The notes: generated by a model from the letters alone, not told the origin. A stretch of 64,000 bases of DNA from Siderastrea radians (GCA_964017195.1 CAXHKT010000132.1:285311-349310), one strand, 5' to 3'. Counted from the stretch's first letter, positions 24,201 through 33,323 are shown. Translations and numbers: made by a program.

Positions 24201-25271
24201 GCGATACCGGTGCAGCGCTCTAACCAATTGAGCTATCAAGCCAACTGGGATTGGCTTGATTGGCTTGATAACTGGGATTGGCTTGATAGCGTTAATAACT
24301 GCGAGGATCTTCTTTACATTTATTTCTTCATTCCGAGGTTCAAATATATGAATTTCATATATTCAAAATTTCATCTTCATCTTTCCCGGGTATATTACGA
24401 ACCAATTTAATGACCAGCTCTCAGTTGGCTTGATAGCTCAATTGGTTAAAGCGCTGCACCGGTATCGCAGAGGTCAGGGTTCGAGTCCTGCATTTAGGTG
24501 AAAGAAAACTTCCATAATTTGAAGAGTAAATGCAACCAGCACGCCCTTTCCATTTCACACGACCAAGTTAATCGGGTTTTGACAGAACTTTTCAGCGATC
24601 AGTTACGATAATTATCAAGGAAAACATTTTACTCCTAACAACTCTCAACTGAGCCAGTATTTTATTCTATTTTTGTTTTGAAGAAAGCTCTCAAAGAGAT
24701 TTATCTAAGCAAGTCAAAATCTCAGCTATAAAACATAACACTTTTTTCCGTGGCTGATACCTTAAAATCCCTGATTTGAATTGATATAATGCACTTCGTA
24801 TCCGAAAATAGTAAGAAAGACTTTTGATTATTTCTTTGAACATCACCCTAATTTCGGAATTACTCTCTGCAAATTTTTTTTTTCTGCTGGAAAGAACTTA
24901 CCAACACCTGTTGTTGTTTCATTCCCTAATAATGCACCTGCAAAGTAGAAACAACTGCTAGTACCGTAACCATTCGTCTAGGTGTTTTGAAACGTCAGTG
25001 ACTTTAAAAGTCGGCTTTATACTCCGTCCATGTCAAACGATAAGTCCCATTGAATTGAATTGAGCAGGCCTCCCCTTGAAGTCAAGGTTTCGCTTTGCTC
25101 CTTTCGTGCCCTTAGATTCAGCATTAAATTGAAATTAAGACTTATTTTTTTGAGGAGGGAGAAAACCCCTCCAAGAAACAAGACGAGAAGTTAGTAATCG
25201 TAACCATTATGTATCGCAATTAAGGCTTTAAGTTCCCTACCTGCTAACAGAAGGTAAATAAGCGCAGGCAT
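2988..25271 (-). CDS. Multi-SRCR plus FN3 receptor-like gene (assembled from 10 exons)
   Basis: Ten exons on the minus strand join into one frame: 25271-25241, 24937-24902, 23018-22704, 21367-21056, 20406-20104, 19755-19438, 15453-15148, 12865-12554, 11434-11099 and 3275-2988. Each has a good AG acceptor and GT donor, and every internal exon is phase 1-1 with a length divisible by three. Together they encode about 852 residues: a short signal peptide, a linker, seven SRCR domains and one FN3 domain. SRCR proteins are secreted or surface proteins that often bind microbial or modified ligands; the ligand here is unknown. The FN3 exon ends in phase 1, so the protein continues, and the C-terminal part (membrane anchor or secreted end) is not settled. 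The SRCR domains carry six cysteines (the group A number), yet each is encoded by one exon as in group B. The exon series is seen directly; the receptor role is inferred from the families. Confidence 0.88.
5431..5518 (+). repeat. Dispersed repeat, copy 1
   Basis: A segment starting GAAAATCCCCAGGGGGCGCT and ending ATGGTCACTCAAGATACAAG matches 7459-7542 in the same orientation. Shared blocks include CCCGCCGTT, GGTGNAAAAT and GGTCACTCAAGATAC. Family unknown; the block order is conserved, so this is not chance similarity. Confidence 0.65.
7459..7542 (+). repeat. Dispersed repeat, copy 2
   Basis: The second copy of the repeat at 5431-5518: GAAAAGCCCCAGGGGCATTA through GGTCACTCAAGATACGAG. It is preceded by an A/C-rich run at 7409-7458. 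Confidence 0.65.
8737..10788. repeat. (TGAC)n satellite duplicated with its unique flank
   Basis: Tandem TGAC tetranucleotides, interrupted by recurring variant blocks such as GCGACCTACTGACTGATTGA, occupy about 8737-9363 and 9574-10568. Each array is followed by the same roughly 215-base unique sequence (CAATTAACATACTTTTTTAA through TTAGTTGTTATGGTT) at about 9361-9576 and 10567-10788. A unit of about 1.2 kb (array plus flank) has therefore been duplicated in tandem. The long open frame of Q-S-V-S repeats on the minus strand (8883-9371) comes from the 12-base reading period of the 4-mer and is not a gene. The block lies in the intron between the SRCR7 and FN3 exons. Confidence 0.93.
11099..11434 (-). 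CDS. SRCR domain 7 exon (longest, diverged)
   Basis: A 336-base phase 1-1 exon encodes the last SRCR domain: [49 protein letters not shown] and SVVC. It is B-type by its N-G-V-W and C-R-Q-L-G strings. An insertion of roughly ten residues (about [14 protein letters not shown]) in the variable loop makes it longer than the others. The next coding exon is about 7.8 kb away across the 4-bp satellite. Confidence 0.9.
11812..12195. mobile_element. Diverged relative of the TTAA-type MITE at 14126
   Basis: This segment shares blocks in order with 14126-14727: GACCCTATTTA followed by a G-rich run, GGTGACTTTTCCTAAAAT, an ACGTTACCATGGCAA block matching ACGTTTCCATAGCAA, and a GATGGCGGCC block near the far end. 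Terminal structure is eroded. It lies in the intron between SRCR6 and SRCR7. Confidence 0.55.
12554..12865 (-). CDS. SRCR domain 6 (subtype A) exon
   Basis: A 312-base phase 1-1 exon encodes an SRCR domain with [49 protein letters not shown] and NVVC. The V-Q-V-Y-Y and T-W-G-W-V-C-A-D strings mark it as A-type like domains 2 and 4, although MMGF is replaced by QLGY. The donor is AAG|GTAGGAAA. It lies about 2.3 kb downstream of domain 5. Confidence 0.91.
14126..14727. mobile_element. Non-autonomous piggyBac-like MITE with TTAA target duplication
   Basis: The element is bounded by TTAACCCTATTT on the left and AAATAGGGTTAA on the right: TTAA target duplications with inverted CCCTATTT termini, the arrangement known for piggyBac elements. 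Subterminal G-rich inverted blocks (GGGGGGGCACATTGTGCCC and GGGGGGGCACTTTGTGCCCC) sit near the ends. There is no transposase frame in its 602 bases. It lies in the intron between SRCR5 and SRCR6. Confidence 0.75.
15148..15453 (-). CDS. SRCR domain 5 (subtype B) exon
   Basis: A 306-base phase 1-1 exon encodes an SRCR domain: [38 protein letters not shown], the [15 protein letters not shown] segment and SAVC near the end. It is more diverged than domains 1 and 3 but keeps the B-type N-G-I-W-G-T-V-C and C-R-Q-L-G signatures. A TTAA-flanked inverted-repeat element of about 2 kb sits in the intron just upstream. Confidence 0.9.
15570..17625. mobile_element. TTAA-flanked element with about 420-base inverted repeats
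   Basis: The left end TTAA-GAGGCTCTGACTG is mirrored by CAGTCAGAGCCTC-TTAA on the right. The inverted arms run about 15574-15985 and about 17210-17621, with blocks such as TTGGGGAGCTATCTTCGAAA present in both orientations. The interior of about 1.2 kb has no recognisable protein. The TTAA target points towards a piggyBac-like mechanism, though the GAGGC terminus is not the usual CCC start. It lies in the intron upstream of SRCR5. Confidence 0.75.
17626..19437. other. Intronic DNA with G-rich tract and PLE-like 3' remnant
   Basis: A G-rich tract lies near 17990-18040. The frames at 18130-18708 have no recognised domain. Around 18726-18760 the text TCACTTCGGTGAGATGTCGG followed by CGAAACGTTG resembles the conserved 3' end of Penelope-like elements. 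No exon is supported. Confidence 0.4.
19438..19755 (-). CDS. SRCR domain 4 (subtype A) exon
   Basis: A 318-base phase 1-1 exon encodes an SRCR domain with [40 protein letters not shown] and SSLFSC, closely matching domain 2. The acceptor at 19757-19756 gives G-V-R-F-V at the domain entry. Sequons NKT and NIT are present. Close similarity to domain 2, across the different domain 3, supports duplication of a two-domain unit. Confidence 0.92.
19798..20008. repeat. Long hairpin inside a short SRCR intron
   Basis: Two inverted arms of about 100 bases: AGCTACCTCTTTTCTGGTCT at the left matches AGACCAGTAAAGCGGTAGCT at the right. Inner arms (GCAATTGCCCCTCT, ATCGGATCCG, CTCTCGAA) also pair, with a loop of only a few bases near 19891. 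It fills about 60 percent of the 348-base intron between SRCR3 and SRCR4. Confidence 0.85.
20104..20406 (-). CDS. SRCR domain 3 (subtype B) exon
   Basis: A 303-base phase 1-1 exon encodes an SRCR domain: [38 protein letters not shown], then [15 protein letters not shown] and AGVVC. The WDLKDA and FGRGTG segments resemble domain 1 rather than its neighbour domain 2. The following intron (19756-20103) is only about 350 bases and is largely filled by a long hairpin. Confidence 0.92.
21056..21367 (-). CDS. SRCR domain 2 (subtype A) exon
   Basis: A 312-base phase 1-1 exon encodes an SRCR domain of a distinct subtype, with [39 protein letters not shown] and RSLFSC. The [10 protein letters not shown] signature and the MMGF in place of QLGF are shared with domains 4 and, in part, 6. 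An N-glycosylation sequon (NKT) lies in the first strand. It follows domain 1 after an intron of about 1.3 kb. Confidence 0.92.
22704..23018 (-). CDS. SRCR domain 1 (subtype B) exon
   Basis: This 315-base phase 1-1 exon encodes a complete SRCR domain: VRLVG at the start, then [30 protein letters not shown], the HIWMDNVHC segment, GNERSLTEC and a closing AGVIC. Six cysteines fit the group A disulfide count; the extra pair of group B is missing (the usual LGC is LGF). This is the most consensus-like of the seven domains. It is the first SRCR module after the signal peptide. Confidence 0.93.
23853..23995 (-). repeat. tRNA-headed SINE, copy 1
   Basis: On the minus strand the head reads GGCTTGATAGCTCAATTGG, with A-box and B-box (GGTTCGAGTCC) like pol III promoters, followed by a tail containing CAGGCTTTCTTTTCGCAACT. 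The tRNA-like part has a C at the position of the universal T33 and a mispaired anticodon stem, so it is a SINE head and not a working tRNA. Confidence 0.75.
24054..24242 (-). repeat. tRNA-headed SINE, copy 2
   Basis: The same family and orientation as the copy at 23853-23995, with a longer tail that reaches the AT-rich palindromic end ATATATGAAATTCATATAT. Together with the segments on its right it forms a large inverted repeat. Confidence 0.75.
24271..24490 (+). repeat. Inverted SINE pieces: headless tail then head
   Basis: At 24271-24372 a plus-strand tail piece (TTAATAACTGCGAGGATCTT through AATTTCATATATTC) lacks its tRNA head. At 24427-24490 a plus-strand head (GGCTTGATAGCTCAATTGG through GGTTCGAGTCC) lacks its tail. 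Between them is the common spacer TTTCCCGGGTATATTACGAA. The whole mirrors 23985-24140. Confidence 0.65.
24902..24937 (-). CDS. SRCR gene exon 2: 12-residue linker
   Basis: A 36-base microexon is bounded by a pyrimidine-rich acceptor (CTTTGCAG) and a consensus donor (GTTG|GTAAGT). In phase 1-1 it reads [11 protein letters not shown] and supplies the first base of the GAT codon that opens SRCR1 (DVRLV). It holds one N-glycosylation sequon (NET). It joins in frame to both exon 1 and the first SRCR exon, which is strong evidence that it is real. Confidence 0.7.
25241..25271 (-). CDS. SRCR gene exon 1: start codon and signal peptide
   Basis: The ATG at 25271 opens [10 protein letters not shown] and then a single G before a clean donor (AG|GTAGGG), so the exon ends in phase 1. 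The hydrophobic stretch is a minimal secretory signal that would be completed by the next exon. It was chosen as the start because it lies upstream of the first SRCR exon, in the right phase, with no other candidate ATG in the intervening exons. The ORF is too short for a length-based caller. Confidence 0.72.
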
Positions 25272-28019
25272 GATATCGAGCTGAAGAAGTTTAACTTTCC
25301 AGGATGAACGTCTCTTCTGAACTGAAGTTAATTATTTGACGTAGCAGCACTTTCTCTTGGAATAATTTATTTGTAGTTTTCAATATCTCTTGTTATACCT
25401 GCATGCTATTTCTTTTTCGGTTCTCTTATACGTGTACTTTTGTATTGTGCGGTGTTTATTTCGTTTCAAAGTTGCGAAATGAAGAAAAGTTGCTGAAACA
25501 TCCTTATGACTGACAGCACTCATAAAAAAAGTTACTACTGCACCTAACAAAGCTTTCTCTTCTATTGACATGTGGAGGTTCAGATTATGGATGCCTGGCG
25601 TGCGTACAAGATTCATTTATGTCTGTTTCCGTGTATTAGATCCTGACATGGGTATAACATGTTTAGGTGAGAAATCTTTCAAACTAGCGTCACGCTTACA
25701 TTTCGGTCTGGTTTGTGAGTTCTTTAAGATTAGTTATTTCAGTGAGGCCGAGACAAGTCCTCGTTAAAAGCAGCCGTGGGTGCAGCGAAAAATAAAGGTT
25801 GGTATACTTGCCGTGTACCTGTGTGCCAATAAGATTTTTACTTATTGTGTGTTATCTTAGGTTAAAGTCCCATGAGCAAGAGGAACTTTTCTATGAAATT
25901 TTATTTGCCATTGTGAATGCGAAAATTCGGAAAAATTTCACGTGCCGTCAAATGTTTGGCGGGTCAGTTCTCCTTTGTCGAAAAAATTAGGCTTGTGTGA
26001 AATTTGCTCATGTAGATGGGTCGTCAACGAAAACGTGTCAAATAATGTTATTTGTGGAAAGCTAGTTCTCAGACACCTCCTTGATACGTGTTTTATGTCT
26101 TTTGTGGCGCCTAACCGAGTTATGTAGCCATCGATTTTAAACAGATTACTCTGCTTTTTGATCATGAAACGTGTTAAAACTACTGAACACTGAAAGCTCT
26201 TAATATTCTCCGTGGGCCATGAGAGCCCCTTTTTTCCTGCTCCACATGAATTTGGATTAATTTTCTTCACTTTTTTTGTGAAGACATCTGGCTTTTCCGG
26301 CTAAGGCTCTTACTGCTCCGCTGTCCAAAAGTCATTGCTGGCACATATTCGAAGATATTTCTCACCCATCTACACGGTCAAATCATTTGTCAAAGAAAAT
26401 TTGTGGGAGAAAATGTACTTGTTTAATTTCTAAACAAGAATAGAATGGGGCTTAATCTATTTAGTCTGCATGGCATATTCCGGAGTTTTTGAGATCACCT
26501 TAGCACCGAAAGTATTTTAAAAATCTATGACAACGAATATTCGAGAGTACACTGTGCGTCTAGACACGTTCCAAGAATAAAAACAAATCAAAACAAAAAG
26601 AAAGCAAATGAGAAACAAAACAAAACAAAACAAGACAAAACAAAAAAAAAAGACAGAAAATCTGTCTTCGTGCACTAATTAGATACATTTGATATGTATT
26701 CATACTAAAATCGGATTGCATTTAATTTTATTAGCATTATTTAAAACGTGGAGTGGGGCCGTTGGGATGATAAACATGGCCATTTGCCGGTTTCTGGTTT
26801 AGTTCTGACCCTATTGATTGAAAAGGATTATATAGCCCTTCTTCATTGTTTGATGCAACTGTTTAAAAACTAAAATTATTCCCTTTAAGCTTTTCCACAA
26901 CAAACAGAAACGCGGTTGAATGAAATACAAAACTAAGCTTCAGCTGAACTTCCTTTAGATTAAACTTGAGGTGCGTACACCCTAATTTATTTCAGTGTTC
27001 GAACATAAGAATTAACACTATGAAAACGAAACAGACCCTCCTCGTGTCAGTGAAATCGCTACTTCACTCCAAACAGGAAATAAATTCTCATTTGGGAAGA
27101 AAGTCCTTCATGTCGTTTAGAAAAAAAAAGTGTAAGTAATAAGTGGTAAGTATTACATCCACGATCTCAAAAAATTAAAACCCAGGTTGCGCAGTAGTGA
27201 CAGCATAATATACAACACCACAGATACTGCTCACTCTCTTTCATTTTAATATGCATGATTTATTTACTGTTTAGCAAACGTCTAAATATTGAGACCACCT
27301 TGCACAGCATAATGAACAGCATTACAAAAAAAGTAACATCTGAAATCTGAAAATATTATTTAAAGTTTTCAATATTCAGGTGAACAATTTTGATGTGACT
27401 GCTTGAAAATCATTTCACAATTCATTGAAATACATCATTCTGTGCCTTCAAAAAATATACATCTCAAAAGATCGTTGGGCAAACCTGCGTGGTTTGGCCA
27501 AAAATGTTCTCCCCTGGGTTGGGTTGTCTCAGGGTCAGGAAAAAATAGACTTACCCGCGCCAGCGCCATATTGATATCCGGGAATACCCTAAGAACAAGG
27601 TTGTGACATCACTCCCGTGTTTTCTAGACGTAACATATCTTGCAGCGGTACTAAAGAAGCATTCAGTGACAGATTTAGGAGGACACTGCCGACAGTTTCA
27701 CGCGATGGACCTGATGTTCAGTACCTTTCCGAACCTTTTTCCGTCAAGATGAAAGCTACATTTCCTCTTGCTAGTTTTGAAGTATTTAAAACTATTCCTT
27801 GCTCCACCTACATGAAAACACAGAGTGGTCTCCTCTGTCAAGTGCATTTTAAAATTAATATCGATTGTTTATGTCGCATTGTAGAAAGAAAGTGTGTTAG
27901 CTGCAATGCATGTGGTGAAGAACAACCCCGGCCTGCTATTAATGCCGCATACATTTTGGAGTTCTTTGATGGGTCGACCACTCTTTCCTAAATATAACAC
28001 AGAATTTGCAAAAGGGTAG
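25272..28019. other. Intergenic, no recognised gene
   Basis: This holds the presumed promoter side of the SRCR gene just right of 25271 and then AT-rich DNA. An AAAAC-rich run lies at 26600-26655. The frame at 27617-27991 has no recognisable domain and merges into the LINE remnant. I see no exon here. Confidence 0.45.
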
Positions 28020-28385
28020 GAGTTTTGCTTTTGCTGGAGCCAAAATATGGGATTCCATTCCATTCAATATCAGATCTGCAACCACTCTCTCCGCTTTAAA
28101 AACAAAGATTAACAATCTCGCTGTCTTCTACTAAGTGTTCTACATTTTTTTAATTATATAATAGCAATAGTAAATATATTATATAACACGGCTTTTCTGT
28201 AAAGCAGTTAGTTTTCACTGATGTAAAATCCTTGTGTAAATAAAGTTTATTCATTCACTGATTCATTCGTTCATTCATTCATTCATTCATTCATTCATTC
28301 ATTCATTCATTCATTCATTCATTCGTTCTTTCGTTCGTTCGTTCGTTCGTTCTTTCGTTCATTCATTCATTCGTTCATCCATTTA
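28020..28385 (+). mobile_element. Non-LTR retrotransposon (LINE) 3' end with (CATT)n tail
   Basis: Starting at 28021 a frame of 37 codons (SFAFAGAKIWDSIPFNIRSA, then a short stretch ending NNLAVFY and TAA at 28132-28134) has the pattern seen at the C-terminus of CR1/RTE-type reverse transcriptases (G-A-K-I-W-x-S-I-P). It is followed by a short 3' UTR with AATAAAG and a CATT/CGTT tetranucleotide run (about 28252-28380), typical of a LINE tail. Only the 3' end is present. Confidence 0.7.
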
Positions 28386-28519
28386 TTCAATAGATGGGCT
28401 TCTAGTTTTTTGCCAACCCCCAAAATTAAACGTCTTCAAAGCTATGTTGGTTAATAACGAATAAATTAATTGATAAAAGGAATTAGCGTTGTGAGTTTTG
28501 TTTGCTATTTCTCCGTTAG

Positions 28520-28798
28520 TCTGACAGAGATGCCATTATGTGGCTGAACGCCTACGGTGCCACGACTCACCCCGTGTACTTTGGTACGAATAAGGCGAAG
28601 GTTGCCGATGCCACCTCGGAGTCAGCCGAGTACCAGATGAAAATTACCGACGATGGCAATGTGCATTACCTGAAGGAGAGTCTTACATCGGGTGTTACGT
28701 ATTACTGGCACGTGGGTGCTGAATTTAACGAGAAAATTAATTATAAAGGAGACGTCTGGTTGTATTTTAGATGGCCTGAAAACAGTTACTTCGCTTGA
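28520..28798 (+). CDS. Orphan terminal exon with beta-sandwich 'YYWHV' pattern
   Basis: After the acceptor TTTCTCCGTTAG an open frame reads SDRDAIMWLNAYGATTHPVY, continues through an FGTNKAKV segment and VTYYWHVGAEF, and closes with GDVWLYF and a TGA at 28796-28798. The order V-Y-F-G-T, then T-Y-Y-W-x-V, then G-D-V-W resembles an FN3-like sandwich found next to LamG or glycan-active domains in other proteins. That likeness is from memory and moderate. Base composition is clearly richer in GC than the flanks. No companion exon was found upstream, so it may be the last exon of a gene or a broken remnant. Confidence 0.42.
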   Translation, partial: SDRDAIMWLNAYGATTHPVYFGTNKAKVADATSESAEYQMKITDDGNVHYLKESLTSGVTYYWHVGAEFNEKINYKGDVWLYFRWPENSYFA

Positions 28799-29938
28799 AA
28801 AAAAAATGAATTAAATTTAATGAAAAAGACATATTTATATTTCGTTGGTTGCCTTTATTTAAACGTTCTTATTACTATGTTTATTTCATTTGGTAGAGCG
28901 TTCTTTTAACCTCGAATTAAATGTAACCTACTCCACATTAGATCGCTGGTTCATTTTAAAGAAAAGTAAAAAAATTCGGAAATTGTGCACTTTTGATTTT
29001 TTTCCCTAGCCGCGTTTACTCTACTGCTACGTTGAACCTATTCACCTCATTTCAAATGCAAATCTGAAACAAGGTAAATTCGTCGTATTTGATGAGGAAA
29101 GAAAATTAACTGCTAAAAGGATTACAATTCTTTGTCTTTGTTTACGACAAAAAGCGTTGCCTCACCTTCATGGGAAATACCAACGATTACGACACATCCT
29201 AGACTGATTAAGAAATTTGCGTACTGACTACGTTCTTTCCGAAATCCCTTGATAATAACTCCGTCAGAATAAGCAATATATCTTTTCTTTTTTTAATGAT
29301 TAGATGCTTTCTAGGTCTTAATAATCACCATGGAAATCATTTTTTTTTAACGGAGATTATTATTCAGTAAAGGAAGAGCCACTAACCGCAGTAAGTTATT
29401 TAACTGAATCAGTGATACTGGACCCTAACAGAACACCGAGAAAATTGTGCTGTACCTATGGCTACGGTCATGCCAGCTTTCCGTCTAATTTGCTCTAGCC
29501 ATCATGGAAAGCTTACTCTCAGTGTACTTTACTGACACTGTGATTGTGTCACTGAAGAAAATAGTTTTAACTGACCCCCACACTCAATTCATTCTTGAAA
29601 CTTTGTTTTCAACTAAAACGTTTCAGGACAAAATCCTGTGTGACCATTCACCATTCACGTGGAGCCGTTTGCATTCCTTAAATTTTTAAATTTAAAAATT
29701 TGCCCCCGATTCTTTTATTAGCCTACCTTTGTCATATTCACATTTTGGTTTTTAAAGGTGGCAACGGTAAAATTAGATATTAGTCTTTCGATTAAGATTT
29801 GCAGTCAATGTAAAATTGCAGCAGAGTTTCATGCCCTTGCTATATCCTGCTAGTGTCCTTTTAGAATGTGCTCAAAATTGCGAATATGTATGGGCTCAAA
29901 AGCTTTTCGACCCACTGCTTTTCCTTTTTTTGTTATAT

Positions 29939-30616
29939 ATATATAGCGAGAATTTTATACGGTAAACGTCGGAAATAGAATTCTATATTTGCTATGTTTC
30001 ACATGTGAAGAAAGCGATACGTCCAATCAGCTTCGCGTACAGCTTTCTTCACATGTGAAAAATATAACCAATCAGCATCTAGAGTGGAATCACCTAGCCA
30101 ATCAGAGCAAAGCACTCAAATGGCTTCCGAGGCGCGCGGTTTCAAAAACAGCGCCAGCTCGAACTTTGTGTTTCGAAAACATGGCATCGGCTTCACGTTT
30201 TGTTCCTCTGGAATTGCCGTTAGATGGGCATGAGTTTATTGAGGAGCTATCAACAAAAATACGATGAGTAAAACAAACGGGGAGGTCTCCTTGCTCAAAG
30301 AGTTATTAAAAGCGAAAGAAGTGGATAAAGAGATTGAAAACTTGGAAGCGAAGGAGCTCGATGAAGTACTGTGTGCATTTATCGTGGAAGTTAAGAAAAG
30401 GACGGAGGAGAATACGAGCCGACATTATTGAGGTTTGAAGGCTATGTTTAATTCTCGTTATTTATATAATAAATAAATTACAGCATAGAAAGTGCTTTGT
30501 GCGGATTTTTATTCACTCGTTGCAAAACTTTGGAAAACTCACTCGTTTGCTGCGCTCACTCGTTCGTTTTCCAAAGTTTGCAATTCGTGAATAAAAATCC
30601 GTACGTCGCACTTTCT
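29939..30616 (+). mobile_element. Internally deleted Crypton-like element
   Basis: It matches both ends of the element at 58533-60397 and lacks the middle. The first 480 bases share the palindrome TTTCACATGTGAAGAAAGC, the start region and the N-terminal coding sequence. At about 30430 the sequence jumps to the 3' terminal hairpin (TTGAAGGCTATGTTTAATTC onward). The remaining frame starts at ATG 30181 (MASASRFVPLELPLD) and breaks after 28 codons by a frameshift. It retains a proper ATG that the longer copy has lost. Confidence 0.85.
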
Positions 30617-33089
30617 ATGAAGTAATCTATATTTCCTGTTTAGTCTTCAATTCTGAGCCTTTTGGAGATTTGATGGGCGAATCAAAGAGGGCGTACCATG
30701 TTTAATCTTTAAATCCCAGTATCAACATGCATGTTCTCATCACTGTTGTCCATATATTTCTTATGGTACCAGTTGGAAGAATTTGCACAAACATCAAGAC
30801 AGTCATTTTCACCTCGGTAGTTTCCGACAATTTCGACTCATCCTAATTAAAAAAGTTTGTTCACTTATGAGGATCCTCCTCGAACCACAGCCCTACCAAC
30901 TTGTTCATGTGGTTTTATGTGCATTCCTGATGGCTGTATCGGTTTATCGGACTCGCTTAGAGTCCGGCCGTTATTTTAAAAACAACGCTTTAGCGAGCCT
31001 TAAATCGCCAAAATAAACACAGAAACGCAAAGCAAAAGAACATGGCAGCAAATTTATGAGTTTTTATTTCATTTTAGTCAGTTTTAAAGGCCTAAATTTC
31101 GGCTTTCGTTTTGCTAGTTTGATGAAAGGATACAGCCATTAAAAATGCACCCCACACCACACAAACAATTTTAACGCATGCCAACTCCAACGACTCGCGA
31201 ACTTTCCGAAATCTAAATCTTGCGAAATTGGAGGAAAATGGCGAGAATTCATGAGATCGAAAGGGCAATTTCGATTGGGGGCTTAAGAAGAAAAGTCAGT
31301 TAAGGATTTATTGGAAGAATTTATTGTACTGATGGTAATTCAACTTGAGCTGAAAAACAATAAAGCAATATAATTGTTGTTTTTTTGTTTTGTTTAGGTA
31401 TTATATTCAAGAAAAAAACAAAATCTTGGACGGGTGGGACAGGATGTCATTAATGAACAAAGAAAGGAAACAAACTCATTTTTACGATAATTTTTTCTTT
31501 GGCCTGTTCGATTCAGCTCTAAGACGGAGCCTCGAACTGGTCTTCAGTCCATTTAAGTATAATTTCTTCCATTGCAGTTTTCAATGAATTTGGAAAGATA
31601 AACCACTATGCAACAAAAGAGAACAGTTAAACCGTTAAACCATTGTTTTCTTCTTTTCTTTAATGGTTAAATGCTTCCATGGAATCAATAATCTCCAAGG
31701 AAATGATTCCTCAACAGAAACCATTGATATATCTACTACAGTCGGTTTCACTGTGTCATCGTTTTAAGTCACAAGTTACGTGGACAGTTTTTTTATTCTA
31801 GCAGACAAGAGGTAAGTAAGCATCTCTAGTAATTCATCCAAACACTTATTGGCTAGTTTTTTTTTTTTAGTTTTAACTCGATTGTACAAACTAAACTTGT
31901 ACCCTTAGTACATACGGTAAATATAAATTAACGAGGCACAGCTGTGACTAAAAGCTGACGCGTCGTGTGGTGAAAAGCCAGGTCCCTGTTTGTGCTGTAT
32001 CCTTAAAAGGTAACAGTATGCTCTACGTTGTGTCTTTCGATCAGGGTGTACATGCAATTATCGGTTATCCAAATCATTCCTCTGTCCTTTCCCACTCCAT
32101 GACACGCATAAATGGATACCGGCCAACTATATTATTGGGAATCATAGAAGGGCTATAATCAAACACATCTACGGAACAGTAGTATTACTCTTAATCTCTC
32201 TCTATAACGAAAACTAGAGTAGAAGACTGAATTGATAAGCGCCTTGTCTGAATGGTACCTACCTGACAAAAATGTGTATTTATGATATAGTGCGGTCCAC
32301 ACTTAGAAGTTACTGCACAAAAAGGCCTGTGTAAACTTTGTGGTTTTATTTATCGGTGGATGAGGCAGCCTATCAATGTGTCAAGAAACGAACGTCACTG
32401 AGGGCTGCGAACAAGTCAGTGACTAAGAGCCTTTTTTTAAATCTGTTAAATACCTGATAACAATCATACAGGGGCTATTAAATCACAATTATTTTAAGAA
32501 ATGCGTATATTCGAAACAATTTTTGGAATTTATAAAGACTTGGGCACAGTATCAGCGATTGAGATCACCAAAGTCCAGTTTCCTCTATGATACGCGCCAG
32601 CAGGGAATCCCAGCGGTTTGATGTTATTCAAATGATGTATTGCAGGCGAGAAGACCTTAAAGAATGACCTAACAGACTTGCGAAACACGTTTCTAGCTGC
32701 TTCTTAATATGAATTTTTTGCAAAGTCAGCTTGCATTTGTTATGCTGAATCTATCTACTGATAATGCTCTGCAGGCGTGTTTTATACTGTTGAAGGAACT
32801 GTACACTAAGAATACCCATGGCGGAGTTGACCTGAGGACTAATACTGTGATTTGAGGTTGCGTAGGATTTTCCGCCAAAAAATTCCCCCAAAAACGCATA
32901 TTCTGTCTATTCCGAGTAAACCGTATTCCTTTCATTCTGTTCATTCTGATATCGGAACACAGATACCGTCTATTCTGGCTGAGTGTTCATATTCAGGAAT
33001 ATTCCCAAAAGAACGCGCCCATAGAATTGAAGGAACTGGACATTAAGATGTTCTATCTTTTTACGATGGTAATTCTACATTTTCTGCAG
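30617..33089. other. Intergenic, no recognised gene
   Basis: AT-rich sequence on both strands with only short, domain-free frames (for example 30783-31016 and 31390-31587). The latter follows a T-rich acceptor-like site, but its product is not recognised and has no partner exon. Confidence 0.4.
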
Positions 33090-33095
33090 AACAAT

Positions 33096-33323
33096 ATGGC
33101 GTTCTTCATGAAGTTATTAGTTCTGTTATTCATCGTGCTGATTACCAAGGTCGCCAGTAGGCCTGTTGCCGATGGCGATGATGGATACAGTATTGGAGGT
33201 GATGTTGATGAACTAAAAAGCGCTGACGGAAGCGGCGCCGGCAATAACGGTGTTGATGGTAGTGGCAGTGATAGTAGTCTAAACATATGGGCAATGATTG
33301 GCATTTCAGCAACAGGGAAATAG
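33096..33323 (+). CDS. Small secreted acidic G/D/S-rich peptide
   Basis: The ATG at 33096 lies six bases after a strong acceptor (TTTTCTGCAG at 33089). It opens a 75-residue protein: MAFFMKLLVLLFIVLITKVA is a clear signal peptide, and the mature part (RPVADGDDGYSIGGDVDELK, then a GSGAGNNG-type low-complexity stretch) is short, acidic and cysteine-free. A likely intron in the 3' UTR (33359-33487, AAAG|GTACAT to TTTTGCAG) and AATAAA at 33658-33663 make a complete small gene. No family is recognised. Acidic secreted low-complexity peptides are common among cnidarian matrix and secreted proteins, but that role is a guess. Confidence 0.5.
   Translation: MAFFMKLLVLLFIVLITKVASRPVADGDDGYSIGGDVDELKSADGSGAGNNGVDGSGSDSSLNIWAMIGISATGK

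Noticed and set aside
31390..31587. Possible exon after a T-rich acceptor
   Set aside because: The 65-codon product matches no family I know and no adjacent exon supports it.
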